64,000 bases of DNA from Entomortierella parvispora (GCA_963573315.1 OY752152.1:1285001-1349000), one strand, 5' to 3'; numbered from the stretch's first letter, positions 11,461-21,604 are shown. Translations and numbers: made by a program. The notes: generated by a model from the letters alone, not told the origin.

Positions 11461-13808
11461 ATGACCGTCCCGGACTCTCAGTCCGTGGCGACCGACAGTT
11501 TCCAAGGAGCAGAAATGACACCAGCCATCCTTCTCTCAGACAACAGCACCATGGCCACTTCCATCACCTCCACTTCGTCACCCTCCCCACAAACACCAGC
11601 ACTTCAGGACTATAACGTTGATCGTCAGTTCCTTGCAGCCACCCTCGCAGCTGCCGCAAAAGCTGCGAGTTCATCATTTTCACCCTCTCTCCCTACATCA
11701 CCGCCTTCCACATCAAAAACTCGGAAACACAGACCTTCATCCAACATCGCCCCACCATCCCTCACATCCTCAACTGTCGCTCATTATAGAGAGGAGTTTG
11801 ACATCATCCACTATCCAGTCAAACACACAACACTTATTGTCTCTGCCTTGCTCTCCTCAATGGTGAACGCAAACGATCAACGCTACAACCCTCTTGTCGA
11901 CCCAATCACCCTATTCCATTCTCGTGCTGTTCCGCGGATATCCATCGAGGCGTACCTGACGAGAATTCTTCAATACATTCCTTTCTCCAACGAGGTCCTT
12001 CTGAATGTTCTAGTCTATCTCGACCGGATCGGAGGGTTGAGTGGCATGGAGCGGATCTGTAGCAGCGGTGACTTCTCGGAGGAGGATCAAGAATCTCCAC
12101 AGTCATCATCAGTGTCAAGACCTCCTTCGATACCTCTGTCCTCTTCCACCACCACCCCCTCGTCGCATTCCCCCTCCTCATCAGAAAAATCCCCACAGAT
12201 AATCCGATCCAATGATTTTGGTACATCCTCAACACGTTCTTCGCCCACCTCGGCCCCTTTCTCGTCACAGTTGTCCACTTTCTCCAAGGGGACAGCACTT
12301 ACTGCTCAGCACCCTTGTTCTGGTTCCTCTGTTCCCCCTCCTGCACTCTTAGTCTCATCCTCGACAACCTCCACTCGTATCTCCAGTGATGTAAAAAATC
12401 ACAGCCGAAGGGACCCTGTGGATGCTCTTCCCGCCGCCCCTTCGTCCATGCATCCTCTCCAGACGAACTCCGACTGGCCAATGATCCAGAAACGTGCCAG
12501 GGAAGCTGAAGAACCTACAGCACCAACAACCACACCGACTACTACCACAACTCTAGCGTCTACTTTTCCAGCAGGACCCGCAGGCAGCTCACACAACTCT
12601 TTGCACCCATCCACCTCACATAAATCTCCGCCAGCTCCAGTGTCTGGCTCCGAGTATCCTCATGGACAAGAGCGGTATCAGCACGTGCCCAAAAAGGTCA
12701 AACTCGACGAGGAGGGACCAAATAAGTCTTCATCGACCCACGGCACTGTTCCGACTATTCAGAGCCATTCCTCCTCGACGCCGCCATCTTCGACAAGCTC
12801 CACCCGTCCCAATGGGTCGTGGACACCTGCACCGACGCCTGTTTTGGCAATGACCTCCAATGGTTTTCGGATCAACAGCTTTAATATCCACCGCTTGTTG
12901 ATTGTCTGCCTCATGGTCGCTGCCAAATTTACGTCAGATCATTTTTACTCGAACGTGCGCTACGCCAAGGTAAAACAAAGGATCTGTGCGATCGATCTAC
13001 TTTTTCCCTTTGATGAACGTTCCAAACCTCTTTGACGTCGTTCCAACTCTAACACGGGGGTATCTTTTTTTGTGCGATGATCTTTTGCACGTGTACACAG
13101 GTGGGTGGCCTCAGTTTGCTCGAGCTGAATCAGTTGGAGCTCGAGTTTTTGTTCACCACTCGATTCGAGTTGAACGTCAAGGAGGAGGAGCTTCAACGAG
13201 TTGGCGACGCACTCTTGAAATTCAGAGACAAGGAGATGGCACCGGCTCCACGGCGAGCACCTGCAAGAATAAACTGTATAGGGGAGACGACAGAGAGCTC
13301 TCACCCCTTCAGCAGGTCAGAACCAATGGCCGCCATCGATACGGCGACCGTCCCAGCGCCCGAAAGAATCAACGGCCATTCAGCACAAGAATCTAAACAA
13401 AGTCCAGATGCCAGACAGCAACAAAAAAGTGGCCGTTTCTCCATTCCATCGCCAACGAGCCCAAGGAACGGTCCCATGTCAGATCGAGCTGGACCGAGTA
13501 CAAGTACCACCGGCACTAGCGGCAACCCTGGAGGTGCGGTAACTGGTGCGAGTAAAAACACAAACCAGACAGTCGCTGCCTCTACTCATGCTGCATCCGC
13601 AATTGCGCCCGGTGGCACTGTCGTGATTGTGTCGTCGGGATCACAGGCCACTCCTCGGCCTCAGTTGCTATCCCCACCGGAGGAAAGGCAACGCAGAAAA
13701 GACGGCGAGGTGACCCAAGGATCAGAGAGATCCGAGGGGGCCGCAATTGGCCAAGGCAAGGATGCATCTCAGAGCTCTGCACCACTATCTTCGGCCAAGG
13801 AACTGTAG
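11461..13808 (+). CDS. PHO80-type cyclin with large internal insertion
   Basis: Two exons, 11461-12969 and 13101-13808, give about 738 residues. The intron 12970-13100 (GTAAAA...ACACAG, phase 0) breaks the cyclin box. The cyclin fold is in two pieces: residues about 130-190 (YNPLVDPITLFHS, ISIEAYLTRILQYIPFSNEV, LLNVLVYLDRI) and about 468-540 (INSFNIHRLLIVCLMVAAKF, GLSLLELNQLELEFLFTTRF). Between them lie about 275 Ser/Pro/Thr-rich residues. The C-terminus is another disordered tail. PHO80/Pcl cyclins activate Pho85-type CDKs in phosphate signalling, glycogen metabolism and cell-cycle control. Which CDK it binds here cannot be told. Confidence 0.85.
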
Positions 13809-14249
13809 ATGCTGTTATTTTCCGTCCCTTTCGCCCTCATCCATTGTACATAGAATATCATCCTCCATTTGTTTTGTTTTGTCTTTCTTTCTTTCTTTTT
13901 TCTTTTTTCTTTTTTTTTCTTTTGCTTACAGCACATCATAATAGAGCAGAGTTCGCAACAACGACAGCAACATCATGGATCGTGAAAACGTGCAAGCCCC
14001 GAGTTGGGACGGGACTGGGTGATGGAAGTTCGATTGTTTGGCTTAAGGGTACAGCTCTTGGAATGACGGTCACTTGTTTACACGCACGAAGATAAAAAGA
14101 AAAATTTTCGCGCACTTTGTTTCTTTTCTTTCTTCCTTCCACATCCCCATTCCCTCTCCTCCCTCTTCGGTTGGCCCAAGGTATGCCCCTTTTCCGTCCA
14201 CCCTTCCATCCACTCGAGATCAGGAGACAGCGCGCAGACAGACAGTATC

Positions 14250-14347
14250 GGGTCCAGCCTGGATGATCACCTATTTCAAAATTTCAAACTAGAGTTTCTG
14301 AAAGCATACGTGTTTATAATGCAAAATCTGAGCAACTACCACGACCC
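14250..14347 (+). ncRNA. snR78: Box C/D snoRNA, snR78-like (25S Um2421)
   Basis: Box C is ATGATCA (14263-14269), box D' CTGA (14298-14301) and box D CTGA (14328-14331). GGGTC (14250-14254) can pair with GACCC (14343-14347) as an outer stem. The guide TCAAACTAGAGTTT (14284-14297) is antisense to GACUCUAGUUUGA of 25S rRNA. The fifth base before box D' faces the U of GACU, which is the position known in yeast as Um2421, served by snR78. It lies in the first intron of the host gene. Confidence 0.8.
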
Positions 14348-14584
14348 CTCTGTCTGTCGACGCGTGCGCTGCCCCTCCCAATCACGACATCTTCATCTCC
14401 CACCTCTTGTCGCGTAATCGACATTGATCGCTAACAGAATCACTCGTTGTCATGCGACTGATAGATGTGTACCTGACACGCTTTGATCCAATTGAACCTG
14501 GTCAACAGCCACCGTGGATCTGTCTTTTGTTGAATGGTAAGAGTCTATCCCATCCACTTTCCGTCTCGCACTCTTTCTTTTTTT

Positions 14585-14687
14585 TTGCTTGTGTCAACTA
14601 GGATGATACAAACGCAATTAAAGCTGGAATTACCGCCTGAATCACAGTGTTGATAGTTATTGCACCCAACTGAAACGACATTTGCAA
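14585..14687 (+). ncRNA. snR77: Box C/D snoRNA, snR77-like (18S Um578)
   Basis: Box C is ATGATAC (14603-14609, degenerate), box D' CTGA (14637-14640), box C' TGATAG (14651-14656) and box D CTGA (14670-14673). Flanks TTGC..TGTC and GACA..GCAA pair as a terminal stem. The guide GCTGGAATTACCGC (14623-14636) is a perfect antisense of the universal 18S sequence GCGGUAAUUCCAGC. The fifth base before D' pairs with the U after GCGG, the yeast Um578 site. This 14-bp match to a universal rRNA element makes it the firmest of the six. Confidence 0.92.
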
Positions 14688-14888
14688 AAAAAGAAAGATT
14701 TTTTTCTTTCTTCCCTTCCTCGTTCATGTTTAACAACTTGGAAACTAATCATGATTTCATTCTCTGTTGCCATTGATTAGACTCATCTGCAGACGACTAC
14801 AATTAACGATCCTACTCTCATTGCACAGCATGCTGGAACGTGAACGGTAAGGACTCCCTTCCCCCTCTCCTTCTCAGTTGGAAGAGCA

Positions 14889-14997
14889 GTCGGTCTATAC
14901 TGATGAGCCTTTTATAGGCATGCACTGGGCACTGAAAAACCATGTGGTCAAGCATATATACGGCCTAGAAAACCGTGGACTGATTCATAGAATCGAC
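14889..14997 (+). ncRNA. snR76: Box C/D snoRNA, snR76-like (25S Cm2197)
   Basis: Box C is CTGATGA (14900-14906), box D' CTGA (14932-14935) and box D CTGA (14980-14983). A terminal stem is visible: GTCG.TCTAT (14889-14898) pairs with ATAGA..CGAC (14987-14997). The guide GCACTGGGCA (14922-14931) is antisense to UGCCCAGUGC of 25S rRNA. The fifth base selects the third C of UGCCC, which is yeast Cm2197. A tempting protein reading of this stretch is coincidental. Confidence 0.88.
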
Positions 14998-15182
14998 TCT
15001 CTACCATTGAGATTGTTCAAGACTACGTCAACGAAGCAAAAGCACATCCTAATATGATCTTTTTTGCCTTTCAGATCCTAGATCGTTTATTAGTACACTG
15101 CCATTGAGGCGAATGTTGCTTCGCGTTGTCGACAAAATGAGATGGTAAGCTTTAACTCCATTCCTTTTTCTTAATCCCCCCA

Positions 15183-15318
15183 TTTTGTATTTAAAGTGAT
15201 GATCCTCCTTTTAGATGACGAGTCTGAATGTTTGAGCTTGGGCGGTTTTCGCGCTTGTTCGTTACATGTTGAGACTCTTTTTTATATACCATTCATGCAT
15301 TTCTGATTCTTTACAAAA
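15183..15318 (+). ncRNA. snR75: Box C/D snoRNA, snR75-like (25S Gm2288)
   Basis: Box C is GTGATGA (15196-15202), box D' CTGA (15224-15227) and box D CTGA (15303-15306). TTTTGTA (15183-15189) pairs with TACAAAA (15312-15318) as a terminal stem. The guide TTAGATGACGAG (15211-15222) is antisense to CUCGUCAUCUAA in 25S rRNA, and the fifth base before D' faces G2288. Upstream of box D, CCATTCATGC (15289-15298) is also antisense to 25S, about 20 nt further along the same rRNA stretch. Confidence 0.88.
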
Positions 15319-15534
15319 CGATCTCATTGTCGAATGGTTCTCAATGCAATTGATGATCTGGTTTATTAACCTAAACCCTTTTTTTCTTTCCAGGTTCTTC
15401 ACGGATTGTTTCGTTGAATACTCACTCTGTCGACAAGGCTCGCGTTCATCAAGGAATATCATAAGGTAATGATCGTTTTTTCTTTTAATAGTTCTTTCCT
15501 CCCCCCAATTCCATGCTGGTGCGATATAGACGTT

Positions 15535-15615
15535 TGGGTGCACGCGATGATTTTTCAATTAAAGACAAGCATATGTCTGATTTACGATGACACCTTTGAC
15601 CGACTGATGCACCCA
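15535..15615 (+). ncRNA. snR74: Box C/D snoRNA, snR74-like (18S Am28)
   Basis: A perfect 8-bp terminal stem, TGGGTGCA (15535-15542) with TGCACCCA (15608-15615), encloses box C ATGATTT (15547-15553, degenerate), D' CTGA (15577-15580), C' CGATGAC (15585-15591) and D CTGA (15604-15607). The guide AGACAAGCATATG (15563-15575) is antisense to CAUAUGCUUGUCU near the 5' end of 18S rRNA. The fifth base pairs with A28, the site of yeast snR74. Confidence 0.9.
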
Positions 15616-15848
15616 CTATACATTCGCTACGCGTTTTGCATGCGAAACTGAACTTCCAAAGGAGCTTTTCTTGACAAATGATCTAATCAGGTTCTCCTCT
15701 TTGGCTGTTGCTAGGTATGAATAGTATTTGCTGCCGTAAACGATCGGTCGCTGATAGATCTGTTTCTGTCTGAATTCAAGGTAACTATCGATACTCCCTT
15801 TCCCCTCCATTCACCACCACGACTTTCTCAAGACTTTGGGTATTTCTT

Positions 15849-15945
15849 CAGCTCAATGATGATTTTTTTATCACGACGGTCAACTTAGCACAAAGTGCAT
15901 TGATTATAACGGCTGTGACAGGCCAATCTTTTCTGACTCTGCATA
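15849..15945 (+). ncRNA. snR73: Box C/D snoRNA, snR73-like (25S Cm2959)
   Basis: Box C is ATGATGA (15856-15862), C' TGATTA (15901-15906) and box D CTGA (15933-15936). Box D' is degenerate, CTTA (15884-15887). The guide TCACGACGGTC (15871-15881) is antisense to GACCGUCGUGA in the peptidyl-transferase region of 25S rRNA. Counting five from CTTA selects the first C of GACCG, which is Cm2959, the snR73 site in yeast. The outer stem is weak. Confidence 0.82.
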
Positions 15946-16466
15946 TTTTTTTACTCAAAAAAATGATGCAGAGACCTGTGGCTGAAGACGTACCCTTGTT
16001 GTCTCCTCCTTCTCTGTCACATCAAAGACTCGACAATTTTCACTAATCGTTTCTGTCTTTCTTGATCTCTTTAGGTATGCTTGCTTTTGCTTGTTTTTGC
16101 TTGGTTGTTTGTTTGTCTGTTTCAATAAATCAAATATATATTCCAATGAACCTCAGTTGTCGGAAAGACCTTTTTGTGCTCTTGAATGAACAATGCTGGA
16201 AGAACACCACGAGAACTGAGCTGGCTGCGGATTGGGATCTGGTAATATTAGAAAACATGCTTTATTTTGTTTAAAAGCAGAAACAGACATAGAGCGCACG
16301 AGAAGACGAAGCACTTGAGTCCCGGATTTTTTCAAGGGACTGTTCATTTGATCCACGCGTGGGTTGATCAGCTTTTGTCTCATTGGACGCGATCGATCTG
16401 CCCCAGGAGAAGGAGGATGATTGAAGATGAAAGAGTCGTTGAACTGGTGAATCAGGGGGCGATCCG

Positions 16467-17479
16467 TCATGGTAGTGGCATGGTTAGCTTGAGTACGTTG
16501 TCTAAAACAGGAAAAGAAAGGGGGTGGCACGGGCACGCGATAAAATAAGTATTGAAGACCTGCAAGTGTCAGTCATGGATGTGCAACACAAGAAATACAG
16601 GAACCCTCTCCCTACCCTCCCATGAGGACATTCAACCCTGACTACAACTGGGAGCCAGTCTATTAGACCTGAGAACAAGAGAGCAGGGAGAGAGACAGAG
16701 ATCACACTTACGGCGGTGCTTGACGGCAAACAGAAAGTACGCGACACTGTCGATTTCCTTGGTGGGGTTTGGCTTTTCAAAGTGTTTCGAGGCTGCGATA
16801 GCAAGGTCTTCCTGGGATTTAGATCGTGGCTTCAGTTTGTTCAATCGACAATACCGACGCAGTGTTGCCACGTCCATTGTGCCAAAGTCAACCTGTTGGA
16901 CATGAATATGAGTGGATCCAAGTCTAGAGAGTTAGTCTTCTTACTCTCACGTAGGGATTGATCCACACAAACACACACGCACCCACACACTTTTCCTTCG
17001 GGTCCATTCTCACTCCCTCGCACAATAGACTCTTTCAAAGGACAAACAGTTGGACAGAAAGCAAAAGTGTGGTGCGATGGATGGGCAGAAAGAATGAAGC
17101 CAGAACACCAAAAATAAGAAGAACTCAATAAATAAAACAACATGGCCCTTACTGTGATGGTCGGTGATTCTGCTTTCCGTTTTGTGCCAGTGCCAGCACC
17201 TGCATTTGAACTTGAGCCTTTCTCGGTTGTGCGATCTTGACTGGCATGGCCTCCGGCGTTTCCTGCATTGGACCCTGGTCCACTTCCTGGTCCTCCTGCA
17301 GAGGAAGAACTGCCACGGTCGGCATGGCCGTTGGCGTTGCTCCGGTCATTGTCTCGTTGACGTTCACCTCCGTTGGTATTATTGCTGTTAGTGTTGTTTC
17401 CTCCAGTGCCGCCTTTGCCGGTGTTTCCTCCTCCGGTGCCGCCTGCTCCACTGTCGGATACCTTTTGTTTCGGTGCCAT
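16467..17479 (-). CDS. SAP30-like Sin3/histone deacetylase complex subunit
   Basis: Three exons on the minus strand (17479-17153, 16892-16712, 16501-16467) give 180 residues; both introns (260 and 210 bp) have GTAAG donors and join in frame. The first exon is a Gly/Asn/Thr-rich disordered segment. The second holds VDFGTMDVATLRRYCRLNKL and HFEKPNPTKEIDSVAYFLFA, the pattern of the SAP30 Sin3-binding domain (TLRRY, then a helix with an aromatic 'AVK' end). The 12-codon last exon ends HNVLKLTMPLP. SAP30 proteins bridge Sin3 and the class I HDAC on chromatin. The assignment comes from motif and length. Confidence 0.75.
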
Positions 17480-18050
17480 TAGGGTTCTTGCGAGTTTATC
17501 TTGCTTGGAGGAGGAGTACGAGGACGAGGACGAGGACGAGGGTTAGAGATGCTTTAAGATGCTGAGGAGAGCGGGTGGCGCCTTGGAGAGAGGAGAAGAG
17601 AAGAAGGAAGAAGAAGCGTAGGGTGTAGTGGTTGTGAGAAGGAAGAAGAAGAGAGAGGGGATAGTAGAGAGGAGAAGAGAAGAGAAGAAAGTAGCAGTAG
17701 GGTCGATCGGGGTGAGGATGGTGGTGGTTCGCTGTGATGAAGAAGCGGGAAGGACGAGAGTGTCGGCATGAAGAGAGGAAGAAAAAAGGGACTCGCCCGC
17801 CTTCTCCGCCCGTGGCTTGGTGGCAGTGGGAGAGTGTGCAGTGCAAGTGAGTGTGCAGTGCAGTGCAGGTGTGAGTGTGTGCAGTGCAGTGCAGGTGTGA
17901 GTGTGTGCAGTGTGCAGTGTGCAGTGCGGCAAGTGTGAGTGTGTGCAGTGTGCAGTGTGCAGTGCAGCAAGTGTGAGTGCATCCACCCTTACCTTCCTTC
18001 AGCCTTTCCTTCTTTCTTTTGGTGCCTGTTTTCGCTCATTCCTCTCGGCC
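17480..18050. other. Divergent promoter between SAP30-like and kaptin-like genes
   Basis: This interval separates two divergent start codons. The half next to 17480-17760 is GA-rich on the plus strand, thus CT-rich for the minus-strand gene. The half next to 18051 is CT-rich for the plus-strand gene. The middle is the GTGCA minisatellite described separately. Frames across it are low-complexity. Confidence 0.6.
17826..17980. repeat. GTGCAGT/GTGTGAG minisatellite
   Basis: About 150 bp consists of tandem variants of TGTGCAGTGCAG and AAGTGTGAGTG, including two near-identical copies of about 35 bp (near 17905-17940 and 17940-17975). The array lies centrally in the shared promoter of two divergent genes. 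Confidence 0.85.
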
Positions 18051-21000
18051 ATGGACCAGCATCACGCCCACTACCGTGACCGCAACCAGGACCACCGTCC
18101 TCCCGTGCTCTTCCAGTCCGACGACCTCGACCACCACGACATTGCCCATCCCCTCCACAGGGGACACAACCTCGACCACTCCTCCTCGCGCCACCATTCA
18201 GACTCCCACCACAAACTGCAACATGATGGCTCTTCAATCTACCCCGGCGAGGACGAGCGACCTGTCCATGTGCATTCCCAGGCATGTCACGACTCTTGTC
18301 CCGTCCAGGACCTCTACACAGAGACGAGCTATTCCCGGTTCAGTAGCGGAGCGCGCACGTAAGGAATCGTTGGGAGCATATTTGTCTGCTCCTTGATCCT
18401 GGTGATATATCCGATCGCACCGACTAACCTTCAAATCTCAACAGGAACCTGTACGGACTTGTCGTTGTCAAGGAGCTAGGCACACCCTCAACATACCCAT
18501 CTCCCGATCCCGTCCCAGCAGAGAATCTATTTGCAATCGACTCTTTGGTTGATGCAAGCACGCTGGTCGAAGCTTCATCTTCTACCGTTGACAGGAACGC
18601 CTCTCGGACGCGAAAGTTTTCTGCGTCACCAGCACCACAGACAAAACGCAGCGGTAACAACGAAGGCAAGGACAATAAGGCAGAGGACAAAACTATACCA
18701 CCCATGACAGAATCTCCACCAGGATCCAGTACAATCGTCGGGACTGAGGACACGCCTTCTGCAAAATCGAGCATATTTACACCTTCAGGATCCTCTACGT
18801 GGGCCCACCTTCCGGGTCGATATGTCTTGATAGCAGCAGGAAATTCCATTAAATGTATCATGGGACTTCAAGAATCGTTTGAATTCCCTGTGCATGCCTT
18901 GGATCAAGGAGGTGAATCGACTGGATCAGCAAACCAGGAGATTGTGTCCATAGATGCGTTCGAACGGAAAGATGACCGCGGATGTCAGCTGGTGGTTCTA
19001 GTCTCTATTGCAACGGTAAACCACACACTTGCTTTTATTTTATTTCAGACGCGGCTATAACATTGATCTGCAGACTTGACTGAGGAGATATTTTTTGTCA
19101 TACATCCATGTACAGGCTGCTGATCCAACACAGTTTGAACTGAGGTGTTATGGTGCAAAGACGTTTGGCAAGAGTATCAAAGAGCTTTTGCTGAAACTTC
19201 CCTGTAAGATGTGAAAACGTGCAGGCGTATTCTGTGTCTTTATAATTTGATCCGCAAAAGAACCACAGTTGCTTACGCTCTTATTTATTGCAGTCTCCAA
19301 GGACATACAGTGCATTCCATTGACATGGGCACCAACCAAGATTATCCACGCCCCTTTGGAAGACGATCCGTTCGAGATGGCAATTCTAGTTGGTGGCAGT
19401 GACAGCTGTGTGCACTTCTTTGTTCAGGATTCCGGCAATGGGGTCTATGAAGAACAGCCGATCGAGACCCATTTCTCTGTCCTTGCCTCGTTTTCTTACT
19501 GCGAGTACTGGTAATATTGGTTGACAAGAGGTTTTTTTGGCAAATTATCCAATAGTCGATACTGACTATCTTCTGTTTATCAGCGTTCTGAGCCTCGAGA
19601 TCAAGGACTATCCCAACTGTCGAGTAGTCGCGGCTGGAACCCAGAATGGAACGTTGAACATTGGTATTATACCCAGAGACACCACCACCTTTAAATTGGA
19701 CCGATCCAAGGCGAGGAGCCACACCATTGTTTTGTTTGCACCGATCACTACCCTCACAGTCTTTACCTCTCGAGTACAAGCCGATCTCAAGAGTCGTCCA
19801 GAGGGAAACATATCAGAAGCGCAAACTGGAAATGTTGGCGAGAACAAGGAGGAGCCAGGCATTCATTTGTTGGTGACTTGTGCAATCGAGCAGGCATGGG
19901 TGTACAGGTAATATTCTTGACAATGGATATATGTTGCCTTGAGTCATTGAGTCGTTTCTAATCGTTGATTGTTTCATTACTTATTTTTGGTAGCAACATC
20001 AACAAATATGGCCTGGCCAACCGATCGGATCTCTCCGAGTGCTCGTACCATGACAGTATTATGGCCGCCCACGTAATGGATGCTGACTGGGATGGCAAAA
20101 ACGAGATTATGATCGGGACATACGGCCGCCAACTCATGGTCTTTAAAGAGCTCGCTCTCAGCCAAGCCCAGGCCAGTAATCAAACCATGCACCAAAAGAG
20201 CCGCCCGACATCCATCACAGCTGCTGGCACCAAGATTTCCATATCACCTGCCTCCTTTCCTCCACACCCGCAGCCGACCTCTCATCACACCCACTTTTCA
20301 ACAACGTCCACATCAGGACCAACATCTCCACCTTCACCAGTATTGCAATGGGGTATGACTTGGAACCGACGGTTTGCCTCTCCAGTGTATGGAATCTCGA
20401 GCGTGGACTTGAATGACGATGGTCTTGAGGAATTGGTGATCACGACTCTGAGCGGTTGCTCCATTTTCTTGCCGGATCCCTTGACGGCAAAGCGACGCTT
20501 GGGTCAAGCTGTGGATCGAATGAGGGCCATCGAGGAAATGAAAGCGACTCTGGCTCGTCTGCGACAGGAGAACGAAGAGCTGTTGAAGGAGAAGGAGGAG
20601 AAGGAGGCTAGGGAGGCGCAAGAGATGAAGGCCGCAAAAGAAGCGAAGGAGGCTCGAGAAGCAGCTCTGCTAAAGGCTGCGAAAGAAGAAGAGGAGCGTG
20701 AGGAGAAACGACGAGCAATCCTGGCTGCAGAAAAGAAGGCTCAAGAGGAGGAAGAAAAGGAAAAGGCAAGGAAAGAGGAGGAGGAGCTCAACATCAAGAA
20801 AGAGCTGGAGACACTAGCCAGAGAACAAGAAAACAAAGAGATTTTGACTAGAGATCAGGAAGAGGAGGAGAGGACCAAGAACCAGACGCGTGAGAACGAG
20901 GATGAGGACAACGAAGGAAACGGAGAACCTGATCGGATAAAGTCCAATGCCGCTATCCCATCCGAGGACCCAGACCTGACAACAACGGATGCCGAAGCCG

Positions 21001-21359
21001 AGGTGAAAGCGGAAGCCGAGGGCGAGAATACTCCGCAGGACCCAGACCAAGGGGATAAGGGCAAGACTGGTCAAGAGCAATCGGACGAAAAGATTCTAGA
21101 AGCTGCGGAATCCACGAATGCCTGTCCGCCCCCCGAGGAGAATGATGGAAGAGTCAAAGAAGGGGATATGAACGAGGGTCAATTGAAGGAGGAAGAGGAG
21201 GAAAGCCCTGATTTGGAAGGTGGATCGAAGTTAAGGAGGTCAAACGAGAGTAAATTTGACACATCACCAGAAATAAGACTTGCTGAAGGGACGCGCCAAG
21301 AGCAGGACAAGGAGCAGGACAAGGTGGAGGACAAGGAGGAAGATCCCAACTTACCGTAA
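18051..21359 (+). CDS. Kaptin-like protein (KICSTOR/FG-GAP type) with coiled-coil tail
   Basis: Six exons (18051-18358, 18445-19015, 19116-19203, 19294-19510, 19584-19907, 19994-21359) give 957 residues with every junction in phase. The core has beta-propeller/FG-GAP-like blades, such as HVMDADWDGKNEIMIGTYGR and YGISSVDLNDDGLEELVITT, which closely follow the pattern of animal kaptin (KPTN). Kaptin is part of KICSTOR, which ties GATOR1 to lysosomes in amino-acid sensing by TORC1, and was first described as actin-associated. Animal kaptin is about 436 residues. This one has a His/Asp/Ser-rich start and, from residue about 673, a Lys/Glu coiled coil and an acidic tail of about 285 residues. The function in fungi is inferred. 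Confidence 0.8.
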
Positions 21360-21432
21360 CTTGCGAGACGCGACCAAAAAAAATAAAAGCAGTCCTCTTT
21401 AAGTTAACTTGCTTTCAAATCAACAAAAGAAG

Positions 21433-21438
21433 ACGCGT
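21433..21438 (+). promoter_or_regulatory. MCB-like site (ACGCGT) upstream of RNR1
   Basis: ACGCGT lies 167 bp before the RNR1 start codon in a 245-bp intergenic gap. In yeasts MCB elements bound by MBF drive S-phase expression of ribonucleotide reductase genes. The site is palindromic and short, so chance cannot be excluded. Confidence 0.4.
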
Positions 21439-21604
21439 TTAATTTATGGGTAAGAAAAAAAGTCATAAAAGGAGCGCGTCTCCTCTGTTGTGTTTTTCTT
21501 TGTTCTCTTCTCTTCTCTTTCCATTCCTCTCATCCTTCCTCCCTCCCTCCTCTCCCTCTCCTCTTCTTCATCCCTTTTATTCTCGACCCCACCGTACACT
21601 CAAC

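Larger units (their letters stand above)
14100..16150 (+). ncRNA. Non-coding host gene for six intronic box C/D snoRNAs
   Basis: This stretch has no convincing protein frame but a regular chain of splice signals. Likely exons are: one ending at 14180 (AAG|GTATGC), one ending at 14536 (acceptor near 14437 or 14508), then 14781-14846, 15075-15144, 15394-15465, 15715-15780, and a last exon from 16075 with AATAAA at 16124-16129. The full internal exons are 66-72 nt. Each of the six introns holds one C/D snoRNA whose guide matches a known rRNA methylation site, in the order snR78, snR77, snR76, snR75, snR74, snR73. The arrangement resembles snoRNA host genes whose spliced exons have no coding function. 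The 5' end is a guess; the exons and cargo are read from the sequence. Confidence 0.8.

Noticed and set aside
14452-15590. Multi-exon protein gene starting at ATG 14452 (MRLIDVYL...), with exons joined by GTAAG donors
   Set aside because: Some junctions stay in frame, but one supposed exon is the snR76-like RNA itself and another runs into the snR74-like RNA. The chain needs a poor donor, and no family is recognised. A non-coding host gene explains the signals better.
17543-17986. Minus-strand Cys/His/Thr-rich frames (140-147 codons)
   Set aside because: They are readings of the GTGCA minisatellite and the CT-rich leader of the SAP30-like gene.
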